DNA of 64,000 nucleotides from Pontiella desulfatans. GTDB lineage: Bacteria > Verrucomicrobiota > Kiritimatiellia > Kiritimatiellales > Pontiellaceae. The stretch is taken from NCBI RefSeq assembly GCF_900890425.1, contig NZ_CAAHFG010000001.1:2790001-2854000 (forward strand), given 5' to 3'. How positions within the stretch are numbered: the first letter of the stretch is position 1; every line of letters starts with the position of its first letter. A program made the translations under genes and the position numbers. The notes beneath the pieces were generated by a model. That model was not told the origin of the DNA, searched no databases, and worked only from the letters and a program-made list of their open reading frames with translations. This document shows positions 28,582 through 36,594 of the stretch, piece after piece.

Positions 28582-30420
28582 ATGCACCGTATTGCCTCGA
28601 TTTTATTACTATTGGCCACAACTACATTTGCCGGCTCCAAGGATTGGAAACCGGCGGAAAACACCATGCTCACCCCGTGGGGCGAGAAACTGGACCCTGA
28701 CCATGTCTGGCAGGAATATCCCCGCCCACAGATGGAACGGGTTAACTGGAAAAACCTGAATGGTTTCTGGAATTATGCCGTTGTAGAAAAGGACGCATCC
28801 CAACCTGCTGCATGGGATGGCGATATTCTTGTACCTTTTGCTCTGGAAGCGCCCCTCTCCGGAGTGGGCCGCAAACTTCAGGCGTCCGAAGCTCTTTGGT
28901 ATAAGCGCTTGTTTACACACAACGTCTCTAAAAACAGCCGACTGCTGCTTCATTTCGAGGCGGTCGATTATAAGACTGAAGCCTGGGTGAATGGTGAGAA
29001 AGTCGGAGAACATATTGGCGGCAGTCTGCCCTTCAGTTTCGACATTTCCGATGCGGTAACATCCGGCAACAACACCCTCATCGTCAAAGTGCTCGATGCC
29101 ACCGATCAGCTCGGCACCTATCAGCTACGCGGCAAACAGGTACAGAAGAACCGAAGCATCTGGTACACCCCCGTCTCCGGAATCTGGCAAACAGTATGGC
29201 TTGAAACAGTTCCGCAGCGTTATATACAGTCCCTAAAAATCGACACCAAAATATCCGGAAACATCTCCATTAAACCGACTATTTCAGGTAAAGGGACCAT
29301 TAAAACCACCGCTTACCTAGACGGGAAGGAAGTTATCACAGGAACAGAAACCCTGAACATTAAATCTCCACAGCTCTGGTCTCCCGGATCTCCGACACTC
29401 TATGACCTTAAGGTTGAATTGGTCGATGACACGGGTAAGACCTTGGATGTGGTTACATCCTATTTCGGCATTCGCGAAGTCGGCAAACAGAAGGATGCAA
29501 ACGGCAACTGGCGCCTGACGCTGAACGGCAAAGAAATTTTCCACTTGGGTCCGCTCGACCAGGGTTGGTGGCCCGATGGATTGCTGACGCCACCCTCGGA
29601 AGAAGCCATGCTGTTTGATATGAAATATCTCCAGGAAGCCGGATTCAACATGATCCGCAAACACATCAAGGTTGAACCCCGCCGCTATTACTATCATTGC
29701 GATAAAATGGGCATGCTGGTCTGGCAGGATCAGATTTCCGGTGGAGCCCAAGGTGGTGGCAAAAATAATAAAGCTGAATGGCCGAAATGGAAACGACTCA
29801 CCCAACCCAACTCTCCGATCAAGAAGCTTGATCAGGAGTGGCCGGACTGGGCCCATGAACAATGGATGGCTGAGCTCAAAGGGATGATTGATCAGCTCTA
29901 TAACCACCCCTCCATTGTCGTATGGGTTCCGTTTAACGAACGTTGGGGACAACACCGTACGATGGAAGTTGGTGAATGGATCGAAGCCTATGACCCAACC
30001 CGCACGATCAATATTGCCAGTGGCGGAAACTTTTTCCCGGTGGGTGATATTGCTGACCATCATGAGTATCCCCATCCGATATTCCCGATGGATAATCCGG
30101 AATTCGATGACTACATTAAAGTGGTCGGCGAGTTTGGCGGACACGGCTGGCCAGTCGAAGGGCACCTGTGGAATATCCAGACCCGTAACTGGGGCTATGG
30201 CGGCCTGCCGAAAACGATCGATGAATACAAGGAGCGCTACGCGAAGTCCATCCGCATGCTGGGCAAGCTGAAAGAACAAGGCGTTGGCGCCGGAGTCTAC
30301 ACGCAGACCACCGACGTCGAAGGGGAAATCAATGGCCTCATAACCTACGACCGCAAAGTCATCAAGATTCCAGCAACAGGCCTAAAAGCCATCCATGCCC
30401 AAAACAGGCTGCTTGACTAG
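28582..30420 (+). CDS. Glycoside hydrolase family 2 enzyme (beta-galactosidase/glucuronidase-like)
   Basis: A 612-residue secreted enzyme. Signal peptide (to FAG, about 15); sugar-binding jelly-roll (80-200, with LLLHFEAVDYKTEAWVNG); immunoglobulin-like middle domain (GTYQLRGKQ..., ending in SYFGIREV); and a TIM barrel. The acid/base Glu 453 lies in VPFNERWG and the likely nucleophile Glu 517 in VVGEFGG. It should release a terminal beta-linked sugar from oligosaccharides. It starts at the ATG after GGAGATATCAACC; an in-frame ATG 15 bases earlier is less likely. The upstream motif pair and the duplicated 5' copy at 26943 mark it as part of the sulfated-glycan locus. Confidence 0.9.
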   Translation: MHRIASILLLLATTTFAGSKDWKPAENTMLTPWGEKLDPDHVWQEYPRPQMERVNWKNLNGFWNYAVVEKDASQPAAWDGDILVPFALEAPLSGVGRKLQASEALWYKRLFTHNVSKNSRLLLHFEAVDYKTEAWVNGEKVGEHIGGSLPFSFDISDAVTSGNNTLIVKVLDATDQLGTYQLRGKQVQKNRSIWYTPVSGIWQTVWLETVPQRYIQSLKIDTKISGNISIKPTISGKGTIKTTAYLDGKEVITGTETLNIKSPQLWSPGSPTLYDLKVELVDDTGKTLDVVTSYFGIREVGKQKDANGNWRLTLNGKEIFHLGPLDQGWWPDGLLTPPSEEAMLFDMKYLQEAGFNMIRKHIKVEPRRYYYHCDKMGMLVWQDQISGGAQGGGKNNKAEWPKWKRLTQPNSPIKKLDQEWPDWAHEQWMAELKGMIDQLYNHPSIVVWVPFNERWGQHRTMEVGEWIEAYDPTRTINIASGGNFFPVGDIADHHEYPHPIFPMDNPEFDDYIKVVGEFGGHGWPVEGHLWNIQTRNWGYGGLPKTIDEYKERYAKSIRMLGKLKEQGVGAGVYTQTTDVEGEINGLITYDRKVIKIPATGLKAIHAQNRLLD

Positions 30421-30423
30421 CCG

Positions 30424-30507
30424 CTATTTAAACCCTGTGAACTTGGCGACCGCTTCGGAGCGGTAATGAACATGGAACTTTTCGTAGATGCGCCGGAAGT
30501 AGGCGTG
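30424..30507 (-). pseudogene. LuxR-type response regulator, 3' remnant
   Basis: The last 27 codons (YFRRIYEKFHVHYRSEAVAK) match the C-terminus of the regulator at 6830-7474. Upstream sequence is unrelated. It ends 3 bp from the GH2 stop. Confidence 0.8.
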
Positions 30508-30662
30508 TAGGCAGAAGCGGCCTCGGTTTCTAAACCCGTCAACAGTCCTATATAAGACTAAAGATCGTAAACGGGTAGATGTGTCGGATAAACGGCTCAG
30601 TCTAGAGATACTATTTAACAAATGGAGTTCACCGTGAATAGAGCCGAGATGCCCCAAATAAA

Positions 30663-30791
30663 AAAGTGGACGATAAAGTCGTGCTGGAGGTTGTCGTACC
30701 GCCCAACACCACAGCCACCATCGAATTTCCGAACGATCGTAAATCAGAAACCGTAGTGGCGGGATCCTATCAGTTTGAGTTGGAGAGGTAG
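30663..30791 (+). pseudogene. Alpha-L-rhamnosidase (GH78-like) C-terminal remnant
   Basis: The plus frame reads VVLEVVVPPNTTATIEFPND and ends VVAGSYQFELER-stop. The pattern (VPPNTTATIxxP ... GSYxFE) is the usual C-terminal end of bacterial GH78 rhamnosidases. Nothing of the catalytic domain remains. If right, it points to a rhamnose-containing substrate. Confidence 0.5.
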
Positions 30792-30863
30792 CCATTCGAA
30801 ATTCGACGGGATATTTTGACGGAAGTTTTTTAGTGCAACGATAGGCTACTCAATGAGGTTGTT

Positions 30864-32216
30864 ATGAGTTGGAATAAATGGATGGGTTCGATGTCAGCTG
30901 TTTTGCTGTTTGGGGTATGTGCTGCACCGGCCGCCGAGCGACCGAATATCCTGCTCATCCTCAGTGATGATCAGTCTTGGACCGACTATTCATTCATGGG
31001 ACATCCGGACATCAAGACGCCTCACATCGATAAACTGGCCGAAGGCGGTGTGCTTTTTCGTCGGGGGTATGTCGCGACACCGCTGTGCCGCCCGTCCTTG
31101 ATGAATCTTGTCACCGGGCACTACGGTCACCGTAACGGGATTACCGGGAATGATCCTTCAAAGGAGCGCTACAACACATCGCCGGAAGCCTATAGAAAGG
31201 CGAAGGCTTCCCTGATATCCAAGATCGACGAATTCGATACGCTGCCTGAGCTGCTGGTTCGCCAAGGGTACCTGACGCATCAAAGCGGAAAGTGGTGGGA
31301 AGGCAATTACAGGCGCGGCGGTTTTACCCACGGCATGACCCGCGGATTCCCGCAAAAAGGGGGGCGTCATGGCGACGACGGACTGAAGATCGGCCGTGAA
31401 GGAATCCAGGAGTGCACCGACTTTATCGATATGGCTTTGGCCGAAGAAAAGCCCTTCTTTATGTGGTATGCACCCTTTATGCCGCACTCGCCGCACACGC
31501 CGCCTGAACGACTGCTGAAGAAATACAAAGCTGAGCACCCGTTACCCGTAGCCAAATACTACGCTATGTGCGAATGGTTCGACGAAACCTGCGGCGAACT
31601 GCTCAGCTATTTTGAGCAAAAGGGCATTCTGGAAAACACCCTGGTCGTCTATCTCAGCGACAACGGCTGGGTTCAGCGCACGGACAGCAATGGCTATGCG
31701 CCACGCTCCAAACGCACACCCTACGAAGCCGGTGCCCGTCAACCCACCATTTTCAGCTGGCCAGCTAAACTCAAGCCGCAGGATCGCCCGGAGCCGATTA
31801 TCAGCCTCGATATTTTTCCCACGATCCTCGCTGCGGCCGGTGCCGACTCGCCTGCCATTCCTGTTCCAGGATTGAACCTGCTACCTGAAATGGAAAAACA
31901 GAAGCCTATTAAACGTAAAGCAATCTTTGGAGAATGCTTTGCTCATGATATTGCGGATATTAAAAACCCCGAAGCTTCGCTACTGTATCGCTGGGTCATT
32001 GAAGGTGACTGGAAACTGATGCTTACCTACGATGGCAAAAGTCGGGACAACCGTAATCACAAGACCAATATGCTTGGCCCGCAACTCTTCAACCTTAAGA
32101 ACGATCCAAACGAAAAAAATAATCTAGCCCGTGGTAACTCGGAAAAAGTCAGCCATCTCTCCACGCTTATTGAAGGCTGGTATCCGCTCAAAGAACGGAG
32201 GGTGAATTCATGGTAA
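30864..32216 (+). CDS. Sulfatase (S1) with unusual CRPSL signature
   Basis: A 450-residue secreted sulfatase; signal peptide to about residue 24, metal site LSDDQSW, and at Cys 75 the sequence CRPSLMNLVTG. The usual FGly signature needs Arg two residues after Pro (C-x-P-x-R); here Leu stands there. I recall a planctomycete/PVC sulfatase subgroup with CRPSL, so this is more likely a subfamily feature than damage. GNDP, KWWEG and YLSDNGW blocks are intact. It begins a co-directional operon running to at least 35210: the next ATG overlaps its end by 7 bp. Confidence 0.85.
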   Translation: MSWNKWMGSMSAVLLFGVCAAPAAERPNILLILSDDQSWTDYSFMGHPDIKTPHIDKLAEGGVLFRRGYVATPLCRPSLMNLVTGHYGHRNGITGNDPSKERYNTSPEAYRKAKASLISKIDEFDTLPELLVRQGYLTHQSGKWWEGNYRRGGFTHGMTRGFPQKGGRHGDDGLKIGREGIQECTDFIDMALAEEKPFFMWYAPFMPHSPHTPPERLLKKYKAEHPLPVAKYYAMCEWFDETCGELLSYFEQKGILENTLVVYLSDNGWVQRTDSNGYAPRSKRTPYEAGARQPTIFSWPAKLKPQDRPEPIISLDIFPTILAAAGADSPAIPVPGLNLLPEMEKQKPIKRKAIFGECFAHDIADIKNPEASLLYRWVIEGDWKLMLTYDGKSRDNRNHKTNMLGPQLFNLKNDPNEKNNLARGNSEKVSHLSTLIEGWYPLKERRVNSW

Positions 32217-33631
32217 AACGCTTCATTGCTGTCTTGATTGCTTTGTTGCTTATCGGTGTAGCTCAGGCAAAGCAACCGTCCAATGTAGTGCTGATTGCGA
32301 TCGATGATCTTAACGATTGGATTGGTTGCATGGGCGGGCATCCGCAGGTGAAGACGCCCAATATCGACCGACTGGCGAAGCGGGGCGTGCTATTCACCAA
32401 CGCGCACTGCCAGTCGCCGGTATGCAATCCGTCGCGCGCCAGCATGATGAGCGGGCTATATCCCGAAACCTCCGGCATCTATTTTCTGAATCCGCCTCCC
32501 GCGGAATCGCCGGTCATTATGAAAAGCACATTGATGCCGCAGCGTTTTCTGGACGAGGGCTATCATGTGACGGGAGCCGGGAAGCTGTTTCACAGCGGCA
32601 GACAGAACGAGGCCTACATCCCGAACTATGGCGGTGGTTTCGGCGGTTTCGGGCCACTGCCGGAAAAGAAGCTCAGCCCCTTTATTGGTAGTCCGCTCTG
32701 GGACTGGGGTGCCTTTCCCGCGCGCGACGAGCAGATGCCTGACCATCAGATTGCGAACTGGGCCGAAGCGCAGCTGAAGCAGGAACATAATGAACCGTTT
32801 TGGCTGGGGGTCGGGTTTTATCGTCCCCATGTGCCGCAGTATGCGCCGCAAAAATGGTTCGATCTCTATCCGCTCGAAACCGTACAACTGCCCGCAGTGC
32901 GTGAAAACGATCTGGAGGATGTGCCTGAGTATGGCATCAACCTGACTCGACTGAAACACATTGCCCCAACCCTGGAATGGGCGAAAGAAAACAACCAATG
33001 GAAACCGCTGGTACAGAGCTATCTGGCATGCGTTAGCTTTGTGGATCATCAGGTCGGGCGGGTACTCGATGCGCTGGACGCCAGCCCCTATGCCGACAAC
33101 ACCATCGTCGTGCTCTATACCGATCACGGATTTCATCTGGGTGAGAAGGAGCGTTTTGCCAAACGAACCCTTTGGCAGGACGGCGCGGGTGTGCCGCTTA
33201 TCATAGCCGGCCCGGGAATGGCTAAAGCTAAAATCTGCGACAAGGCCGTACAACTGCTTGATATCTACCCGACGCTGCTCGATTTGACCGGGTTGAGATC
33301 CGATCCGAAACTTGAGGGGCATTCGCTGAAACCTTTACTGAAAAACCCGGCGACCGACTGGCCGCATGTGGCTCGCAGTAGTTTCGGGCCCGGCAATGTA
33401 GCCATCGTTTCCGAGCGGTATCGCCATATTCATTACAATGATGGATCCGAAGAACTCTACGATCGACTGGCCGATCCGAACGAATGGAATAACCTAGCCG
33501 GTAATCCGGAAAGGAAAAATGTGCTGGAGCAACATCGTGCTGCGATACCGATCACCTTTCACCCGATTCTCGGGAAAAATTCGACTGGACACAAGGCGTA
33601 CACGGCGACTGAAAAGAGGAGTCAACCATGA
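32210..33631 (+). CDS. Sulfatase, iduronate-2-sulfatase-like
   Basis: A 473-residue S1 sulfatase: signal peptide (to AQA, 20), metal site AIDDLNDW, FGly signature CNPSR at Cys 72, and TDHGFHLGE near 310, typical of the iduronate-2-sulfatase-like group. GGAGGGTG precedes the ATG, which lies inside the end of the upstream sulfatase. Its stop overlaps the start of the permease gene (ATGA). Confidence 0.92.
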   Translation: MVKRFIAVLIALLLIGVAQAKQPSNVVLIAIDDLNDWIGCMGGHPQVKTPNIDRLAKRGVLFTNAHCQSPVCNPSRASMMSGLYPETSGIYFLNPPPAESPVIMKSTLMPQRFLDEGYHVTGAGKLFHSGRQNEAYIPNYGGGFGGFGPLPEKKLSPFIGSPLWDWGAFPARDEQMPDHQIANWAEAQLKQEHNEPFWLGVGFYRPHVPQYAPQKWFDLYPLETVQLPAVRENDLEDVPEYGINLTRLKHIAPTLEWAKENNQWKPLVQSYLACVSFVDHQVGRVLDALDASPYADNTIVVLYTDHGFHLGEKERFAKRTLWQDGAGVPLIIAGPGMAKAKICDKAVQLLDIYPTLLDLTGLRSDPKLEGHSLKPLLKNPATDWPHVARSSFGPGNVAIVSERYRHIHYNDGSEELYDRLADPNEWNNLAGNPERKNVLEQHRAAIPITFHPILGKNSTGHKAYTATEKRSQP

Positions 33632-35034
33632 CGGAAGAAAAGCAGGAAAAACATGGTGAGTTCGAGCGCGAGCCGGTGCCTGAATCGAAGACGCGGGGGC
33701 TGAAGGCCTTTGTCGGTATGTATGCCGGTGAACACTGCGCCGGAACGGAACTCATGATCGGTCCGTTGTTCGTCGCGGCGGGCGTGAGTGCATTCGACGT
33801 GCTGGGCGGATTATTTCTGGGCAATCTGCTGGCCGTACTGAGCTGGATGTTCCTCTGTGCCCCGATCGCGATGCGCTGCCGGTTGACGCTCTATTATCAA
33901 CTCGAAAAGATCTGCGGACGCAACTTGGTCACACTCTATAATCTGGCCAACGGGATTATGTTCTGTTTCCTCGCGGGTTCGATGATCACGGTGTCGGCCA
34001 CGGCTCTGGGCGTCTGGTTTAATTTTCCGATGCCGGGACTGAACGATTTGCTGCCCAATAGTGTGGGCTGGGTGCTGGCCGTGCTCGGCATTGGGACGAT
34101 CATCTCCGTGGTTGCTGCCGCGGGGTACGATACGGTTTCGAAGGTCGCCAATATCGCCGCACCCTGGATGGTGCTGGTATTCCTTGGGTTTGGGTTTATC
34201 GGCTTGCGTCAATTCATTGAAGTGACCGGAGCGGAAGTAAACTCGCTTTCCAGCCTTTGGGAACTCTGCACGACCTCGATCTGGAAGGGCGGCGATCCGC
34301 TGCCGGGTCAGATTAAGTTTACGTTCTGGCACGTCACCTTCTTTGCCTGGTTCTGCAACATGGCGATGCATGTCGGCATGTCCGACCTCTCGGTGCTGCG
34401 CTTTGCTAAAAAATCATGGCACGGCGTCGCCTCTGCCTCGGGCATGTATGTCGGCCATTTCATGGCGTGGCTTGCCGCGTCAATCCTGTATGCGCTGCAG
34501 TTGCATATGGATCCAACGAACACCAACGTATTGCCCGGTCCGCTGGCCTATCGCGCTGCGGGCGTCGCTGGGCTTATCTGCGTGATTATTGCGGGCTGGA
34601 CGACGGCCAACCCAACGATCTACCGCGCGGGGCTCGCGTTCCAGGCGATCATGCCGAACAAGTCGCGCTTCGCCGTCACGATCGGTACCGGGCTGCTGGC
34701 CACGCTGGCGGGCATGTTTCCGGCCATCGCCATGCGGTTGCTCGGATTCGTGGCGCTCTATGGTCTAATTCTCATGCCGATGGGCGCGGTGGTTTTCGCC
34801 GATTTCTGGATTTTGCCGAAATTGGGTCTCAAGCAATATTACGCAGAGCACCGGAAGCTCTCTATCAACTGGGCGGCGGGCATCGCCTGGATTGCCACGC
34901 TAGCGATCTGCGTCGGGTTGGTTCTGACCGGGAAACCGCAATTCCAGATTTACTTTGTTTCGCTGCCGGGCTGGTTCATCGCCACCGCGCTCTACATCGG
35001 TCTAAGCAAGCTTCAGCAAAAGGGAGAGGCCTAA
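33628..35034 (+). CDS. NCS1-type permease (nucleobase/cation symporter-like)
   Basis: A 468-residue integral membrane protein with about 12 hydrophobic segments, starting after a charged 25-residue N-terminus. The segment ANGIMFCFLAGSMITVSA and the GWTTANPTIYRAGL block with conserved Asn/Pro resemble NCS1 purine/cytosine permeases. Its position between sulfatases is unusual for a nucleobase carrier; it may import a small product of glycan breakdown (inference). It overlaps the upstream stop by four bases (ATGA) and the downstream small gene by one (TAATG). Confidence 0.75.
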   Translation: MTEEKQEKHGEFEREPVPESKTRGLKAFVGMYAGEHCAGTELMIGPLFVAAGVSAFDVLGGLFLGNLLAVLSWMFLCAPIAMRCRLTLYYQLEKICGRNLVTLYNLANGIMFCFLAGSMITVSATALGVWFNFPMPGLNDLLPNSVGWVLAVLGIGTIISVVAAAGYDTVSKVANIAAPWMVLVFLGFGFIGLRQFIEVTGAEVNSLSSLWELCTTSIWKGGDPLPGQIKFTFWHVTFFAWFCNMAMHVGMSDLSVLRFAKKSWHGVASASGMYVGHFMAWLAASILYALQLHMDPTNTNVLPGPLAYRAAGVAGLICVIIAGWTTANPTIYRAGLAFQAIMPNKSRFAVTIGTGLLATLAGMFPAIAMRLLGFVALYGLILMPMGAVVFADFWILPKLGLKQYYAEHRKLSINWAAGIAWIATLAICVGLVLTGKPQFQIYFVSLPGWFIATALYIGLSKLQQKGEA

Positions 35035-35210
35035 TGAAAAAAATAATGGAAATTATCTCTTACCTAGCGCTTGTGCTGCTCGTGGTCGCGCCGCTTCTTT
35101 TCTATGCGGAAAAGATCACGCTTGAATTGAACAAAACGCTGATGCTCGTCGCGACCATCGCCTGGTTCGCCAGTGCGCTCTGTTGGATGGGGCGGAAGAG
35201 CGAAAGCTGA
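35034..35210 (+). CDS. Small two-helix membrane protein, partner of the permease
   Basis: A 58-residue protein beginning MKKIMEIISYLALVLLVV, with two transmembrane helices and a short charged loop (YAEKITLELNK). Its ATG overlaps the permease TAA, and GGGAGAGG lies upstream, so it is translated with the permease. Small companion subunits of this size occur with some sodium symporters; that role is inferred from position only. Confidence 0.75.
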   Translation: MKKIMEIISYLALVLLVVAPLLFYAEKITLELNKTLMLVATIAWFASALCWMGRKSES

Positions 35211-35246
35211 AATGATTAATTAAGAAGATAAAAAAAGGAAAAAAAC

Positions 35247-36566
35247 ATGACCAAAATACACTTAATTAAAACTGTGATTTTATCAACGACGATGTTATTC
35301 GCCGCTTCCTGTAGGGCCTTAAGCAATCGTGTTGCTGAAAAGCCAAACGTTATCATCATCTTTACTGATGATCAGGGCTCTGTTGATATGAACATCTACG
35401 GCGCCAAGGATCTGGTTACGCCATATATGGATTCGTTGGCGAAACGCGGCGTGCGATTTACGCAATTCTACGCCGCAGCCCCGGTCTGCTCTCCTTCGCG
35501 TGTCGGGCTCCTGACCGGTCGCACACCGCAGCACGGCGGACTGAACGGCAACGTCGATCTCAACAGCGTTGGCATGCCGTCATCCCAAGTAACGATCGCG
35601 GAAGAACTCAAGAAAGCCGGCTATGCGACGGCACATATTGGCAAATGGCATCTCGGGCATTCGGAGCAGACCATCCCCAACGGCCAGGGCTTCGATTACT
35701 CCTTCGGACATCTGGTCGGGTGCATCGACAACTACTCCCACTTCTTCTACTGGAGCGGACCAAACAAACACGATCTATGGCGCAACGGCAAAGAAGTGTT
35801 TCACAATGGAGAGTTCTTCCCGGACCTCATGGTCAAAGAAGCCGGCGAGTTCATCGACAAAAACAAGGACAAACCATTCTTTATCTACTTCGCTATGAAC
35901 ACGCCCCACTACCCCTACCAGGGATCACCTGAATGGCTGGAATACTATAAAGATCTTCCTTATCCGCGCAATCTCTATGCGGCGTTTCTCTCAACTACCG
36001 ACGAGCGAATCGGCGCGTTACTCAAGAAAGTTGATGATCTGGGACTCACGAAGGATACCATTGTGATATTCCAGTCCGATCACGGAGCATCTAAGGAGGT
36101 TCGCGCCCACGGTGGCGGCGGAAGCTCCGGTCCGCATCGCGGTGAAAAATTAAGCCTTTACGAAGGCGGACTGCGCATTCCGGCCATCATCTCATGGCCC
36201 GGACATCTGCCCAAAAACCAGGTTCGCAACCAAGTGGCTACGGGTTGCGACTGGTATCCGACGATCCTGGAGCTGTGCAAACTCCCACCTGCAGACCACA
36301 AAATTGATGGCAAGAGTCTGATGCCAATCATCAAGTCTGCGGATGCGCCCTCCGCTCACAAGAGTTTTAACTGGAAATCACGAAAGGCCTGGGCCGTCCG
36401 CGAAGGGAAATGGAAGCTGGTTGTAACAGGCAAGAAGACTGAACTCTACGATATTCCTAACGATCTGGGTGAGGCAAAGAATCTGGTAGGAGAATACCCT
36501 GAAGTCGTTGCTCATCTCAAGAAGGTGAGTCAGCAATATTGGAAGAGTGTTACCCAGAAGAAATAA
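35247..36566 (+). CDS. Sulfatase lipoprotein (S1)
   Basis: A 439-residue sulfatase anchored by a lipobox (FAASC, Cys 22). Metal site FTDDQGS, FGly signature CSPSR at Cys 81, GKWHLGH and FQSDHGA follow. It resembles the N-acetylgalactosamine/arylsulfatase-like group. AAAAGG precedes the ATG. It lies 36 bp after the small membrane-protein gene and 28 bp before another sulfatase whose leader is nearly the same. Confidence 0.92.
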   Translation: MTKIHLIKTVILSTTMLFAASCRALSNRVAEKPNVIIIFTDDQGSVDMNIYGAKDLVTPYMDSLAKRGVRFTQFYAAAPVCSPSRVGLLTGRTPQHGGLNGNVDLNSVGMPSSQVTIAEELKKAGYATAHIGKWHLGHSEQTIPNGQGFDYSFGHLVGCIDNYSHFFYWSGPNKHDLWRNGKEVFHNGEFFPDLMVKEAGEFIDKNKDKPFFIYFAMNTPHYPYQGSPEWLEYYKDLPYPRNLYAAFLSTTDERIGALLKKVDDLGLTKDTIVIFQSDHGASKEVRAHGGGGSSGPHRGEKLSLYEGGLRIPAIISWPGHLPKNQVRNQVATGCDWYPTILELCKLPPADHKIDGKSLMPIIKSADAPSAHKSFNWKSRKAWAVREGKWKLVVTGKKTELYDIPNDLGEAKNLVGEYPEVVAHLKKVSQQYWKSVTQKK

Positions 36567-36594
36567 TGCACCTTATTAAATAATCGGAAAAAAC

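Larger units (their letters stand above)
28138..28712. repeat. Direct repeat R2, right copy (~575 bp)
   Basis: Partner of 26498-27072. This copy leads into the intact GH2 gene, so it is probably the original. Confidence 0.92.
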
